DNA of 64,000 nt from Tessaracoccus antarcticus (GTDB taxonomy: Bacteria > Actinomycetota > Actinomycetes > Propionibacteriales > Propionibacteriaceae), in assembly GCF_003688855.1 (NCBI RefSeq), contig NZ_REFW01000003.1, forward strand, positions 310,001-374,000. Reading direction: 5' to 3'. The notes under the pieces are model-generated. The model was not told the origin of the DNA. It did not search any database and saw nothing but the letters and a program-made list of their open reading frames with translations. Position 1 is the first letter of the stretch. Each line of letters starts with the position of its first letter. The position numbers and the translations under genes were made by a program. Shown here piece by piece: positions 7,359 to 17,282 of this stretch.

Positions 7359-8945
7359 TCAGTCGGAAGCGATGTGGGTGAAGATGCCGTAGACGATGGC
7401 GTCCAGCAGTGCCTCCCACGAGGCCTCGATGACGTTGGTGCCAACCCCGACGGTGGTCCAGGTCTCCCCCCGCCACGAAGTGTCGATGAGGGTCCGCACG
7501 GTGGCGTCCGTGCCGTGGCCCTCGTCGAGGATCCGGACGCGGTAATCGGTGAGCTCGAACTCGGCCACCTCGGGATAGGCAGTGGCCACCGCCTTGCGCA
7601 GCGCCATGTCGAGAGCGTTGACGGGGCCGTTGCCCTCCCCCACCACCATCTGGCGTTCGCCCTTGGCGGTGAGTTTCACGGTGGCCTCCGTGATGGTGTC
7701 GCCGTCGCGCTCCTCGGACAGGACCCGCCAGGAGTGCACCTGGATGGGGTAGTCGAGGATGCCCAGTTCCTGGCGCAGCAACATTTCGAAGCTGGCATCG
7801 CTGGACTCGTAGCTGTAGCCCTCGGCCTCCTTCGCCTTCACCTTGTCGGTGATGCGGGCGGCCAGTTCGCGGTCGCTGAGGTCAATGCCCAACTGTTCAC
7901 CCTTGATCTGGATGTTGGCGCGTCCCGCCATGTCGGAGATCAGCATCCGCAGGTCGTTGCCCACCAGGGCGGGGTCGATGTGCTGGTAGAGGTTGGGGTC
8001 CACCTTGATGGCACTGGCGTGCAGGCCCGCCTTGTGCGCGAAGCTCGACTGACCGACGTAGGGCTGGCGCCCCAGCAGCGGCTGGTGAGCCACCAGGGCG
8101 ATGGCATGCGCCACCCTGGTGATCTCCGAGAGGCGTTCAGGAGGCAGCAACTCCCACCCGAACTTGAGCTGCAGGTTGGGGATCAGTGCGGACAGGTCGG
8201 CGTTGCCGGTCCGCTCGCCGTAGCCGTTGAACGTGCCCTGCACGTGCATCACCCCCGCCTCGACGGCCGCCATGGTGTTGGCGACGGCGCAGGCGGTGTC
8301 GTTGTGGCAGTGCACACCGAGGTTGGCCCCCGTCTGGGCCGCGGCGCTGACGATGTCGCCCATCCAGCTGGGGAGCATGCCACCGTTGGTGTCACACAGC
8401 ACCACCACCTCGGCGCCGGCCTCGGAAGCTGTACGCACCACCGACAGGGCGTACGCAGGGTTTGCGCGGTAGCCGTCGAAGAAGTGCTCGCAGTCCACGA
8501 AGACGTGCTTGCCCTCGTTGATCAGGAACGTGACCGTGTCGCGGATCATCTCGAGGTTCTCCTCGAGCGTCGTGCGCAGGGCCCGGATGACATGTTCGTC
8601 GTGGCTCTTGGCGACGATGCACACGTAGTCGGTGCCGGCGTCCACCAGTGCCCGGGTGAGGACGTCCGTGGAGGCGGACCCACCGGGCCTGCGGGTGGCG
8701 CCGAACGCCACCAGCTTGGAGGTCCTCAGGTCCAGGACCTGCGCCGCCTCCGCGAAGAACTGCGTGTCGCTGGGGCTGGCGCCGGGCCAGCCACCCTCGA
8801 TGAAGGTGACGCCGAGCTCGTCGAGGTAGACGGCAATCTTCAGTTTGTCGGCGACGGTCAGGCGCAGTCCCTCCTGCTGCGCGCCGTCGCGCAGGCTGGT
8901 GTCGAAGATGTGGAACTCTTCGGGGCACGTGGGTATGGCGGTCAT
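7359..8945 (-). CDS. cimA: (R)-citramalate synthase
   Basis: 528 residues of the DRE-TIM metallolyase family. The metal/substrate signature [13 protein letters not shown] is near residue 12, [12 protein letters not shown] gives the HxH metal ligands, [15 protein letters not shown] is present, and a C-terminal LeuA-type regulatory domain follows. It condenses pyruvate with acetyl-CoA to citramalate, the threonine-independent route to 2-oxobutanoate and isoleucine; LeuC/D and LeuB then complete that route. Family members of this length are annotated CimA rather than LeuA. The ATG at 8945 was chosen because GGAGAAG precedes it; an in-frame start further upstream would run into the leuB promoter region. 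Confidence 0.92.
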   Translation of the reverse strand: MTAIPTCPEEFHIFDTSLRDGAQQEGLRLTVADKLKIAVYLDELGVTFIEGGWPGASPSDTQFFAEAAQVLDLRTSKLVAFGATRRPGGSASTDVLTRALVDAGTDYVCIVAKSHDEHVIRALRTTLEENLEMIRDTVTFLINEGKHVFVDCEHFFDGYRANPAYALSVVRTASEAGAEVVVLCDTNGGMLPSWMGDIVSAAAQTGANLGVHCHNDTACAVANTMAAVEAGVMHVQGTFNGYGERTGNADLSALIPNLQLKFGWELLPPERLSEITRVAHAIALVAHQPLLGRQPYVGQSSFAHKAGLHASAIKVDPNLYQHIDPALVGNDLRMLISDMAGRANIQIKGEQLGIDLSDRELAARITDKVKAKEAEGYSYESSDASFEMLLRQELGILDYPIQVHSWRVLSEERDGDTITEATVKLTAKGERQMVVGEGNGPVNALDMALRKAVATAYPEVAEFELTDYRVRILDEGHGTDATVRTLIDTSWRGETWTTVGVGTNVIEASWEALLDAIVYGIFTHIASD

Positions 8946-9061
8946 TGATCTTCTCCAGCGGCTCGAGGTCGCGGACAAAGCTACCCCGGCTGTCTCGCGT
9001 GGTGGGACGGCGTCCACCACATGGTGAGACGATCCGCCGCTGTGGCCTAGGGTTTGCGTCC

Positions 9062-10123
9062 ATGACGACACAACCCGGCAAGACCCTGGCAGTCATCGGC
9101 GGCGACGGCATTGGCCCCGAGGTGACCGCTGAAGCGTTGAAGGTGCTGGAGGCCACCGTCGGCGAGGGCACCTTCGCCTACACGCACTACGACCTCGGCG
9201 CCGAGCGCTGGCAGCGCACGGGCGAGGTGCTGCCGGACACCGTCCTGCAGGAACTCAAGGGTGTCGACGCCATCGTCCTGGGCGCCGTCGGTGCGGCACC
9301 GGGTTCCAAGGCCATCCCCAGCGGACTCCTGGAGCGTGGCCTGCTGTTGAAGCTGCGCTTCGCTTTCGACCATGCCGTGAACCTGCGCCCCTCCCGTCTC
9401 TACCCGGGTGTCTCCACTCCCCTGTCGGAGGCTGTTGTCTCACAGGGTGACATCGACTTCGTCGTCGTCCGCGAGGGAACCGAGGGTCTGTACTGCGGCA
9501 ACGGCGGCGCCGTGCGCGTCGGCACCCCGCACGAACTTGCCACCGAGGTGTCCGTCAACACCGCCTACGGCGTGGAGCGCGTCGTCCGCGACGCCTTCAT
9601 CCGCGCAGGTGCCCGCCGCGGCAAGCTGACCCTGCTGCACAAGCACAACGTGCTGGTGAATGCCGGAACGCTCTGGAACCGCGTCTTCAACGAGGTGGGC
9701 GCCGAGTACCCGGACGTCGAGCGCACCTACCTGCACATCGACGCTGCCATGATCGCCATGGTGGTCAACCCCGCCCAGTTCGACGTCATCGTCACCGACA
9801 ACCTGTTCGGCGACATCATCACCGACCTTGCCGCCGCCGTCACCGGTGGCATCGGCCTGGCGGCCAGCGCCAACATCAATCCCAGCGGCGAGTTCCCGTC
9901 AATGTTCGAGCCGGTCCACGGCTCGGCCCCCGACATCGCCGGGCAGGGCATCGCCGATCCCACAGCGGCCATCTCCTCGATGGCCCTGCTGCTGTCCCAC
10001 CTCGGCATGCCCGAACAGGCCAGCCGCATCGACGCCGCCGTCGCCGCCGACATCACTGAACGCGCCGCCGGCCCGGTCCGCACCACCGAGGTCGGCGACC
10101 GCATAGCCGCCCGGCTGGCCTGA
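9062..10123 (+). CDS. leuB: 3-isopropylmalate dehydrogenase
   Basis: 353 residues of the isocitrate/isopropylmalate dehydrogenase family. It begins with [13 protein letters not shown] and has the catalytic lysine/arginine region, [14 protein letters not shown] and [16 protein letters not shown]. It oxidises 3-isopropylmalate (and methylmalate in the citramalate pathway) with NAD. It is divergent from cimA with a gap of about 115 bp. The ATG at 9062 is chosen because the family N-terminus starts there; upstream codons lie in the intergenic region. Confidence 0.95.
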   Translation: MTTQPGKTLAVIGGDGIGPEVTAEALKVLEATVGEGTFAYTHYDLGAERWQRTGEVLPDTVLQELKGVDAIVLGAVGAAPGSKAIPSGLLERGLLLKLRFAFDHAVNLRPSRLYPGVSTPLSEAVVSQGDIDFVVVREGTEGLYCGNGGAVRVGTPHELATEVSVNTAYGVERVVRDAFIRAGARRGKLTLLHKHNVLVNAGTLWNRVFNEVGAEYPDVERTYLHIDAAMIAMVVNPAQFDVIVTDNLFGDIITDLAAAVTGGIGLAASANINPSGEFPSMFEPVHGSAPDIAGQGIADPTAAISSMALLLSHLGMPEQASRIDAAVAADITERAAGPVRTTEVGDRIAARLA

Positions 10124-10251
10124 CACCGATCCACGATGTGTTGAACGGCCCTGAGGTCCTTCGGCACGCCCAGCTTCTTCCCCGCGGGGCAAATCAGGAA
10201 ACAAACTGGTTTGCTCCTTTGTCCCGGGGCTGCTCAGGATCCTTGGAGCCC

Positions 10252-11406
10252 TCAGTGGTGATTCCCTTCCGCGAGGCGAGGGTGCGGGTGCTGCCGAGAC
10301 CGGTCCTGGAACGACAGGATGCTCGGGTTCTGCACGACTCCATCGCGGATCTCGATGGCGCGCGCAATGGTCGGATTCGCGTCCCAGTCCCCGCTCATCA
10401 CGCTGCGCAGGTGGGGAATGAGCGCCTCGCTGATGTCCCACGTGGCGCTGTTCCACAGGTACGTAGGACTGTGGTCGACGCCGTAGTAGGTGACACCATC
10501 GCCGACTGTGAAGGTGGGATCGGTGAACGACGTGGGCCGGGCGAACTCGAAACCCATGCCCTCGTCGCAGGACACGTCCACCAGCAGTGTTCCCGGGGTG
10601 AACTGCGGCAGGTCCTCGTGGGTGACGAACATCATGGGGTTGTTCGGATCCTGCAGGACACAGTTCACGACGACGTCGAACCCTGCGAGTACCTCGTGGG
10701 TGTCGACTGTTCCGGTCATCGATCGCACCACGGTGCGGCCCGAATCCCCCGTTGAGCGTTCCATCCGCTCCAGAACCATTCCGGACATGGGATCGGCCAC
10801 CGCCGTCACCACCCGTGAGGTCAGGACGATCACCTCGGAGATTCCGAGCGACTGCAGCGCCGTGACGGCCCCGCGTGCTGTGCTGCCGAACCCGATGACC
10901 ACCGCACGCAGACGCTGGCCGTAGTGCCCTGTGGACCCCCTGAGGATCAGGGCGTGCAACACGGAGCAGTACCCGGCAAGTTCGTTGTTGCGGGCGAAGA
11001 CATGCATCTGGAACTCGCCATCGCTGTTCCAGTGGTTCATGGCCTCCCACGCGATGAGGGTGAGCCCCTTGTCGATGGCGACCTGCGTGAGTTCCGCATC
11101 CTGCACAGCGTGCGGCCAACCCCACAGGACCTGCCCGGTCCGCATCGACTGCAGGTCCGCAAGGATCGGTTTCGGTTGCAGGATGATATCTGCGCTCGCG
11201 AAGATCTCCTCCTTCGACGAAATGGCGCCGACGTAGGAGGACAGGTGTTCATCCGAGACCCCGAACCGCAGCCCGTATCCCCGCTCCAGGACCATCCGTT
11301 CCCGCAGGTCCTCGTCGATGTTCTTGAAATGCTCCGGGTGGATTGCCAGCCGCAACTCATTCTTCTTGCTCGATGTTCCCAGAACGCCGAGAGTCAGCCT
11401 GTCCAT
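10252..11406 (-). CDS. N5-(carboxyethyl)ornithine synthase / alanine dehydrogenase-like
   Basis: 384 residues. The N-terminal alanine-dehydrogenase/PNT-like domain (KKNELRLAIHPEHF) is followed by a Rossmann domain with VVIGFGSTARGAV (about residue 180). Overall pattern and spacing fit the carboxyethylornithine synthase group, NAD(P)H-dependent opine-type dehydrogenases that join pyruvate to ornithine; a lysine or alanine substrate is also possible. The start is the ATG at 11406, preceded by GGAGGTGGGG; a GTG-like extension upstream has no ribosome site. It lies alone, convergent with leuB and downstream of a strong terminator. Confidence 0.7.
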   Translation of the reverse strand: MDRLTLGVLGTSSKKNELRLAIHPEHFKNIDEDLRERMVLERGYGLRFGVSDEHLSSYVGAISSKEEIFASADIILQPKPILADLQSMRTGQVLWGWPHAVQDAELTQVAIDKGLTLIAWEAMNHWNSDGEFQMHVFARNNELAGYCSVLHALILRGSTGHYGQRLRAVVIGFGSTARGAVTALQSLGISEVIVLTSRVVTAVADPMSGMVLERMERSTGDSGRTVVRSMTGTVDTHEVLAGFDVVVNCVLQDPNNPMMFVTHEDLPQFTPGTLLVDVSCDEGMGFEFARPTSFTDPTFTVGDGVTYYGVDHSPTYLWNSATWDISEALIPHLRSVMSGDWDANPTIARAIEIRDGVVQNPSILSFQDRSRQHPHPRLAEGNHH

Positions 11407-11505
11407 CCCCACCTCCATGTGCCGGATGTCCCCCAGTATTGCCCACCCACGGCACCGCTCTCGTCCAGGGGGCCGCATGCCCACCCCGGAAGGCGTGCAC
11501 ACACA

Positions 11506-11537
11506 GCGAGGCCCCGGACCGTGGTCCGGGGCCTCGC
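11506..11537 (-). terminator. Terminator of the nfeD-flotillin operon
   Basis: A long perfect hairpin (GCGAGGCCCCGGACC / GGTCCGGGGCCTCGC, 15 bp) begins 18 bp after the flotillin stop. No strong T-run follows. Confidence 0.75.
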
Positions 11538-11555
11538 CGATGTTGTTGGGTCAGG

Positions 11556-13079
11556 TCACTCGTCGTCGTTGACGACGGTGCCCCTCACCGTGTCGCTGCT
11601 CGTGGCCTTGGACGACCTGCTGGAGATGATCTCCATGAGGTCGATGCCCGTGGTGTTCTTGATCATCTCGACCGTCTGCACCACGTTGTCGTTGACCGCC
11701 CGCGGCAGCGCGGACGCGCCGTCGGTGGAGACGATGGTGAGCTTGTCGATGTTGCCCATGGGGGCAGCCACCTTCTCCGCCACCTGTGGCAGAACCTCGA
11801 TGAGCATCTGCAGGACAGCAGCGTCGTTGTAGTTCTTGAACGCTGCTGCGCGCTTGTTCATGGCCTCGGCCTCGGCGGCACCGATGGCGGCAACGGCGGC
11901 AGCCTGCGCCTCACCCTCGGCACGCACGGCGTCAGCTTCAGCGATACGACGGGCCTTCTCGGCCTCACCGCGCTTGGCACCCTCGATGGCCTCGGCCTCT
12001 GCGAGCGCGGAGCGTCGGGACTGCTCACCGACACCGGTGAGGCGTGCCTTCTCGGCCTCGGCCTCGGCGTCTGCGATGGAGGACGCCTTGCGTGCCTCCG
12101 CCTCGAAGATCTCCGAGTTACGACGACCCTGCGCCTCGGTCTCTGCCTGGTACCGACGTGCGTCGGCCGGCTTGCGGACCTCGGTGTCGAGCTGACGATC
12201 CTTCAGGGCTGCCTGACGCACGGCAACCTTCTCCTGCTCGGCGAGGATGGCCTGGTCGCGGTCGGCCTGCGCCAACGGACCGGCGGCGGCTGCCTGCGCA
12301 CGTGCGGCGTCGGTCTCCGCCTTGATCTCGGCTTCCTTCAGCACCAGCGAACGCTGGGCGATGGCGATCTCCTGCTCGGCGGCCAGGCGTGCCTGCTCCG
12401 CCTCCCGGCGTGCCAGGGCCTCGGCCACGGCGGCGGTGCGGTTCAGCTTCGCCGACTCCGGACGCCCCAGGTCGGACAGGTAGCTGCCGTCGTCGCTGAT
12501 GTCCTGGATCTGGAACGTGTCGAGGACAAGGCCCTGACCGGTGAGGGAGGATTCGGCCTCGTCGGCCACGCGCTGCGCGAAGGCGGCGCGGTCACGGATG
12601 ATCTGTTCCACGGACAGCGAACCGACGATGGAGCGCAGGGAACCGGCGAGGGTCTCCTGCGTGAAGGTCTCCACCTCGTCCTGCTGTGTGAGGAAGCGCT
12701 GCGCGGCGGCGCGAATGGAGTCCTCGTTGCCACCCACCTTCACGATGGCGACACCGTCGAGGTTGAGCTTGACGCCCTGCCCGGAGACGGCGCCACGGAT
12801 CTGCACCATGATGCGACGGCTGGACAGGTCCAGGATGTGGAGGCGTTGGATGAACGGCACGACGAACACGCCGCCGCCCATGATGACCTTCTGCGCACTC
12901 AGGTCAGTGGAGATCTGACCGGTCTCCGGGTTGGTGACGGCCTTCCCCTTCTGGCCGGTGATGATGTAGGCCTCATTGGGGCGGGAGACCTTGTAGCGGC
13001 TGGCGATGAGCCAGATGAGGAGGATGACGAGCAGTACAGCTCCGCCAATCCCCACTAGGAGCGGTGGCAAATCAAACAT
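11556..13079 (-). CDS. Flotillin-like SPFH membrane protein
   Basis: 507 residues. One N-terminal transmembrane helix (about residues 5-25), a band-7/PHB domain (about 28-200), a long Ala/Glu-rich coiled coil (about 210-420) with repeated EAE motifs, and a flotillin C-terminal region. Flotillins scaffold membrane microdomains and affect membrane fluidity; the binding partners here are unknown. It follows an nfeD-type gene by 35 bp, the classic pairing. The ATG at 13079 has GGAAG upstream and starts directly before the anchor helix (MFDLPPLLVGIGG). Confidence 0.92.
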   Translation of the reverse strand: MFDLPPLLVGIGGAVLLVILLIWLIASRYKVSRPNEAYIITGQKGKAVTNPETGQISTDLSAQKVIMGGGVFVVPFIQRLHILDLSSRRIMVQIRGAVSGQGVKLNLDGVAIVKVGGNEDSIRAAAQRFLTQQDEVETFTQETLAGSLRSIVGSLSVEQIIRDRAAFAQRVADEAESSLTGQGLVLDTFQIQDISDDGSYLSDLGRPESAKLNRTAAVAEALARREAEQARLAAEQEIAIAQRSLVLKEAEIKAETDAARAQAAAAGPLAQADRDQAILAEQEKVAVRQAALKDRQLDTEVRKPADARRYQAETEAQGRRNSEIFEAEARKASSIADAEAEAEKARLTGVGEQSRRSALAEAEAIEGAKRGEAEKARRIAEADAVRAEGEAQAAAVAAIGAAEAEAMNKRAAAFKNYNDAAVLQMLIEVLPQVAEKVAAPMGNIDKLTIVSTDGASALPRAVNDNVVQTVEMIKNTTGIDLMEIISSRSSKATSSDTVRGTVVNDDE

Positions 13080-13114
13080 GGCTGACTTCCTGTTTCGACG
13101 ATGGGGGGCAAGAT

Positions 13115-13639
13115 TCAGAGGTCCTCGGGGGACTCGGGCAATGCATGGGTGGGTGTGACCTCGACGGCCGTGGGCGACACGATGCCGGAGACCCACACCT
13201 CGGTGCCCGCCAGGATGGGGAGGGCGCTGCGGGCGGCGCGCTTGCGCGACTGGCCTGCCCCGAGGATGCGCACCTCTCCGAAACCTCCGGCGGGAATATC
13301 GGTGATCACCCTCGCGGTGGACCCCACCATGGAGTGCGAGCTGAAGGTGGAGGTGGACTCACTGCGCTTCAGCCACCGGGTGAGCGCGGTGGCTCCCGAG
13401 GCGGCGGCGATGCCAGCCACAATGCCGACGGCGACGGCAACCCAAGTGACGTCGACGACGGCCAGTGAGATCACCCCACCGAAACCAAAGGCCCCCAAAA
13501 AGGCAGCGAGGCCAGCGATGGAGAACAGGTCACCGCCGAGCGCGTCGAGGTTGAAGATGCCCTCGAGGATGTCTCCGAGAAGGATCGACAGCAGGACGGT
13601 CAGGAGTCCGATGACTCCGATGATTACGAAGAACGTCAC
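13115..13639 (-). CDS. NfeD-like membrane protein
   Basis: 174 residues: three or four hydrophobic segments (about residues 3-80) and a C-terminal OB-fold-like domain (MVGSTARVITDI ... GTEVWVSGIVSPTAVEV). NfeD proteins are encoded beside flotillins and are thought to work with them in membrane microdomains. The GTG at 13639 (VTFFVIIGVIGLL) is chosen because the frame further upstream has no membrane-protein character and lies over the HNH remnant. It is the first gene of the two-gene operon with the flotillin. Confidence 0.82.
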   Translation of the reverse strand: MTFFVIIGVIGLLTVLLSILLGDILEGIFNLDALGGDLFSIAGLAAFLGAFGFGGVISLAVVDVTWVAVAVGIVAGIAAASGATALTRWLKRSESTSTFSSHSMVGSTARVITDIPAGGFGEVRILGAGQSRKRAARSALPILAGTEVWVSGIVSPTAVEVTPTHALPESPEDL

Positions 13640-13751
13640 GCCGACCTGCCTTCCACTACTCCATCGATGGTAGCGGGGTCGCGGACGGGCCACGAAAACG
13701 GGTGGGATCCGTCGAGCGTGCTTGCACAGGTTCACGTGCCTGGCCACGACG

Positions 13752-14046
13752 TCAGCCGTGCCACTTCGCTGAGGACTGGAGGTCAGCCGGCGTGGCGCAC
13801 TCCCGGACGCGGGTCGGTGTCGGCTGACTCGTCCCCCCACGCACGAAACGGTGATGCAACCGTGGCCTGCGCTCCGGGTCGACCTGGCGCGGCGGCGTGA
13901 ACCAGGGCAGGCCCGTGTCCGGATCCATGAGGATCTGCCACTGCACCCGCTCCGACACACCGGGATCCGGCTCCACGAGGCGATGGTGATGCGGACACAG
14001 CAGCACCCCATTCGACAGGCACGTGGCCCCACCGGCACAAAAGCTT
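13752..14046 (-). pseudogene. 3' remnant of a DUF222/HNH endonuclease gene
   Basis: On the minus strand the frame reads AGGATCLSNGVLLCPHHHR followed by a tail ending at 13752, the end of the HNH motif found in many actinobacterial DUF222-HNH proteins. The DUF222 domain and first half of the HNH motif are absent; the frame runs back only to the stop of the next gene at 14050. It is therefore a truncated fragment. These genes are multicopy and prone to recombination, which may explain the break. Confidence 0.65.
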
Positions 14047-14049
14047 GTC

Positions 14050-14523
14050 TCAGAAGGGAACTTTCAGGACGAGCTTGAGTAGCACCCAGAATCCGAAGAT
14101 GACGATGCCGAACCCGACCATGAAGAAGCCCAGCACCCCACTGAAGGCGCCGGCGATCCCTGGCTTGGCAAGACCCTGCATAACCATCAACCGCTCCGGA
14201 GACGCCGGGTCGTACACCACCGACACCAACTCACCCACCCGGGCAGGGGCAGGACGGGCACCAGTCATGGATTCGCCGCGGATGGATCGTCCATCTGGCA
14301 GGTTGAACTCGACGTAGGGAAACCATGCTCGTTGGTCGGTCAGCGATCCGCGTCGAGCCAGATCCCACTCGTGGTCGCGCAACTCAAGCACCCGAGCCTG
14401 GGTGTGGATGCCGGTGCGGACAAAGTCCTGAGCGCTGTCGCGACTACGACGCCCTCGCGCCAGTACGAGGGAACCCGTTGCAACGGAAGCGACAACGGCG
14501 AGAAGAGCGATCAGCGTGAACAT
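14050..14523 (-). CDS. DUF3592-like membrane protein
   Basis: 157 residues with an N-terminal hydrophobic helix (about 2-22), a soluble middle part with the pattern G-x-x-x-x-A-x-V-x-x-L, PYVEFNLPDGRSIRGES and VVYDPASPERLMV, and a C-terminal hydrophobic stretch (about 122-155). This layout matches DUF3592-type proteins of unknown function. It sits in a decayed zone between the HNH remnant and a transposase scrap. Nothing in the sequence predicts a specific role. Confidence 0.65.
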   Translation of the reverse strand: MFTLIALLAVVASVATGSLVLARGRRSRDSAQDFVRTGIHTQARVLELRDHEWDLARRGSLTDQRAWFPYVEFNLPDGRSIRGESMTGARPAPARVGELVSVVYDPASPERLMVMQGLAKPGIAGAFSGVLGFFMVGFGIVIFGFWVLLKLVLKVPF

Positions 14524-14768
14524 TCCTCACCCCGAAGACCGTGGTCGCCACGATGAGGGGCTGGCCTCACCACCGTGACGCGAAACGTGGGGTCGAGCTC
14601 ACAAAGCGAGGGTCGCTCATACTTCCAGCCCCTGCGAGTACTGTGTCGAATTGCTGAACCTCCATCATGATTTTGATTCCGCTCACGGTGCTCCACCCAT
14701 GACCACGGACAGTGCAGGGTAATTCTGGGTGGCGATTGCTGGGGTCGGCGGGTACAGGCCCAGCGTAT

Positions 14769-14913
14769 GCGACGTCTGCATCGCCACCTCAGCTTTCGCG
14801 GCATCCATCAAGGCTGGGGCCGTCGGGTAGCGGGCGGCGAGCTCGTCTCGGGCTTTGTCCCACTGCGCCAGGACCAGGTTCCTATCCGGTTGGGACAAGA
14901 TGGTGCGGAAGAT
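14769..14913 (-). pseudogene. Probable IS256-type transposase fragment
   Basis: About 48 codons resemble the middle of Mutator/IS256 transposases: IFRTILSQPDRNLVLAQW, then DELAARYPTAPALMDAAKAEV, where intact proteins have an IRTIFAQPD-like block before the AFPxxHW region. The sequence diverges on both sides and no inverted repeats or other transposase parts were seen. The rest of 14524-15134 holds nothing recognisable. The call rests on motif resemblance only. Confidence 0.4.
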
Positions 14914-15134
14914 CGGGCCCGCTCCGCCGAGACCGCTCCGTCCAGCCGGGCCCGGGCGACGACCGGGTGAGCCGAGATCCCCAACAACGTCCATACCGAC
15001 CAGTGTTCCGGCGCCACTGACACACCGTGATCCCACAAACCGCATCACATCGTGATCACGGCCCGGGACGGCGCACAGGGACCGCCGCCGAGGAATCGAG
15101 ATGCGTCAGCGTTGCCCCGTGCGGGTGTGCGCCG

Positions 15135-16379
15135 TCATGACGTCGGTTGTTCTCGGCCCGCCGCCAGAGCTGTCGCGAACGACGGGGTGGTGGGCACGTC
15201 GGCCATGAGTGCCGCCTGGTAGGCGTGGTAGACATCCGGCTTGCCTGACCAGGTCCCGGATGCGGGCCTGTTCTCCGGGTCCAGCTCGTGGTGCCAGGAG
15301 CCCAGGGCGTGATCGATGAGGAAGGTGTCGGCGTAGTCCCACCATCGCTGCAGGTCAGTGGCGTAGCGCTGTTCGCCGGTGAGGCGGTGCAGGACCGTGG
15401 CGGTGCAGATGGCCTCCGCCACCACCCAGTGCATCCGGGCGCGCACCACGGGGGTGCCGTCCCAGTCTGTGGTGTAGATGAAGCCGTCTTCCCCGTCGGC
15501 TGCCCAACCGTCGGCGATGGCCCTGTCGTTGAGCGCGACGGCCGCCTCGACGAGCCCTTCCGGCGCGTCCTCCCCCAGTGTCTCGTCGACGGCGATGAGG
15601 AGTCGCGCCCACTCCATGCCGTGGCCCACAGTGGCACCGAAGGGCCGGAATGCGTCCGCGGGCATCTCGCGGTTGTAATCCAGCAGGGACCTCCAGTCTG
15701 CAGTGAAGTGCTCCGGGATCCGCCACTGGTTCCCTCGGGCCAGCGCGACGACGCGCTCGGCGATCCGGCCGGCCCGCGTGTGCCACGTGGAGTCACCCGT
15801 CACGTCACCGGCCGCCAGGAAGGCCTCGACCGTGTGCATGTTGGCGTTGACGCCCCGATAGTCGTCCAGCGTTGTCCACGCGCTGTCCCACTGCTCCACG
15901 ACGGTGCCTGTTTCCTCGTCCCAGAAGTGCGACTCCATCACGTCCAGGGCCATGTCCAGCAGAAGCTGCGCGCCGGGCACTCCCGCGGCCAGGGCACTGG
16001 TGGCTGCCAGCACCACAAAGGCATGCGCGTAGGCCGCCTTGGCGCCCTCCGGACTGCCACCGGGCTCCATGGCGGCGAACCAGCCACCGGAGCGGGCATC
16101 GTGCAGCGGCCCCTGCGAAAGTGCTTGGACACCGTGCTGCGCCAACCGCGCCAGCTCAGTGCGGTCCGGTCCGCCCTCGGCGGGGGGTTCGCCTGCGAGC
16201 AAGCCCAAGCTGAAGACGTGCGTCATCCGGCATGCCACGTACAGCGGCATCGGCTCGGACGGGTCCAGTCTGCCGGCGTCGTCGAGGTAGCCGAATCCGC
16301 CCTGGCAGGCTGAACCCTGGGCGAAGCGGAGCAGGTCGGCGCGCTGGGCTGCGCGGTGGTCAGTGCTTCCGGCGATCAC
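15135..16379 (-). CDS. AGE-family isomerase, probable D-mannose isomerase
   Basis: 414 residues of the N-acylglucosamine 2-epimerase (alpha/alpha barrel) superfamily. The pattern is closest to mannose/sulfoquinovose isomerases of the YihS type: GFGYLDDAGRLD, ACRMTHVFSLG, DDYRGVNANMHTVEAF, GHGMEWARLL, DWDGTPVVRARMHWVVAEA and GSWHHELD, with the conserved histidines used for proton transfer. It likely converts mannose to fructose, ending the mannan pathway. The GTG at 16379 overlaps the LacI-like stop by 4 nt and has AGAGGTGA upstream. It is the last gene of the operon. A 2-epimerase acting on disaccharides is the main alternative. Confidence 0.78.
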   Translation of the reverse strand: MIAGSTDHRAAQRADLLRFAQGSACQGGFGYLDDAGRLDPSEPMPLYVACRMTHVFSLGLLAGEPPAEGGPDRTELARLAQHGVQALSQGPLHDARSGGWFAAMEPGGSPEGAKAAYAHAFVVLAATSALAAGVPGAQLLLDMALDVMESHFWDEETGTVVEQWDSAWTTLDDYRGVNANMHTVEAFLAAGDVTGDSTWHTRAGRIAERVVALARGNQWRIPEHFTADWRSLLDYNREMPADAFRPFGATVGHGMEWARLLIAVDETLGEDAPEGLVEAAVALNDRAIADGWAADGEDGFIYTTDWDGTPVVRARMHWVVAEAICTATVLHRLTGEQRYATDLQRWWDYADTFLIDHALGSWHHELDPENRPASGTWSGKPDVYHAYQAALMADVPTTPSFATALAAGREQPTS

Positions 16380-17269
16380 GGCGTCACCTCTGGGGTCGGG
16401 TCGTTCGCTGATGCAGGCGCGGAGGATTCGAGGATGGGGCTCCCCGTGGAGCCGCGTGCCGTGAGACGGGGCAGCGGTGCCGCATGGGCCCGGACCGGCC
16501 CCCCTGCCAAAGTGTTGAGGACGCAGGTCCCCACCAACTGGCCCATGCCGTGGACGTCGATGACCATGGCGGACAGGGCGGGGTTGGCGAGGCGGCACAT
16601 GGCCGAGTCATCCCAGGCCAGGAGCGACAACTGCTCCGGGACCCGGACACCCATCTCCCCCGCAACGGACAGCGCCGCCAGGGCCATGATGTCGTTGTCG
16701 AAGATGATGGCCGTGGGCGCGTCGGGGCGGCCCAGCAGCGAGCGTGCTGCGTGCCGTCCCTTCTCCTCGGTGTAGTCGCCCTCGAGGATGGTGCCCTCAA
16801 GAGACCTGCTCCTGCACTCTTCAGAGAAGGCGTCGCTGCGCGCTCTGGTGTGCGCCAGCACATGGGGGCCGCTCACGCGGGCAAGCGTCCTGTGTCCGAG
16901 GCCCGCGAGGTAGGCCACGGCGTCGCGCATCCCCTGCGCGTCGTCGATCCAGATGTTGGTGAACGGCATGCCGGTGCTCGGACCACCCACCACGACGGCG
17001 GGCATGCCCAATTCCTGCAGGACGGCGATGCGGGGATCGTTCTCGATCATGTTCACCACCACCACGGCGTCCACCATGTTCCCGGCCGTCCACCGGTGGT
17101 AGGCGGCGATCTCCGCCGCGTGGTCGGGCACGACGTGCAGCAGGAGTGATTGGTCCTCCGCGCCAAGGATCTCCTCGATACCGGCGATGAGCTCGCCGAA
17201 GAAGGGCTCGTGCCCCAGCAGACGTGGGGGACGCGCCAGGACAAGGCCGACGGCGGCGGAGGTGGACAT
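16376..17269 (-). CDS. LacI-type sugar-sensor domain protein without HTH
   Basis: 297 residues that begin at the periplasmic-binding-like effector domain of LacI/GalR proteins (VGLVLARPPRLLGHEPFF, then GIEEIL, VDAVVVVN, GLGHRTLARVSG, TAIIFDNDIMALAALSVAGE). Family members normally carry about 55 residues of helix-turn-helix and hinge first; here the start ATG (17269) is only 13 nt after the GH31 stop, and the upstream frames show no such domain. The protein could be an HTH-less sensor, a decoy partner of another LacI protein, or a broken regulator. It sits between the GH31 and isomerase genes. Confidence 0.8.
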   Translation of the reverse strand: MSTSAAVGLVLARPPRLLGHEPFFGELIAGIEEILGAEDQSLLLHVVPDHAAEIAAYHRWTAGNMVDAVVVVNMIENDPRIAVLQELGMPAVVVGGPSTGMPFTNIWIDDAQGMRDAVAYLAGLGHRTLARVSGPHVLAHTRARSDAFSEECRSRSLEGTILEGDYTEEKGRHAARSLLGRPDAPTAIIFDNDIMALAALSVAGEMGVRVPEQLSLLAWDDSAMCRLANPALSAMVIDVHGMGQLVGTCVLNTLAGGPVRAHAAPLPRLTARGSTGSPILESSAPASANDPTPEVTP

Positions 17270-17282
17270 CACACCCGACACC

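Noticed and set aside
6462..8948. Long open frame on the plus strand opposite the FAH-family gene and cimA
   Set aside because: It is a mirror of GC-rich coding DNA: low-complexity Val/Gly/His-rich translation with no family motifs, while the minus strand encodes recognisable enzymes.
10124..10251. Terminator between convergent leuB and the dehydrogenase-like gene
   Set aside because: Only short imperfect inverted sequences (such as CAAAC/GTTTG) are present; not strong enough to call.
12000..12450. Repeated GC/CTC-rich pattern resembling a DNA repeat
   Set aside because: It encodes the Ala/Glu coiled coil of the flotillin, so the repetition is explained by the protein.
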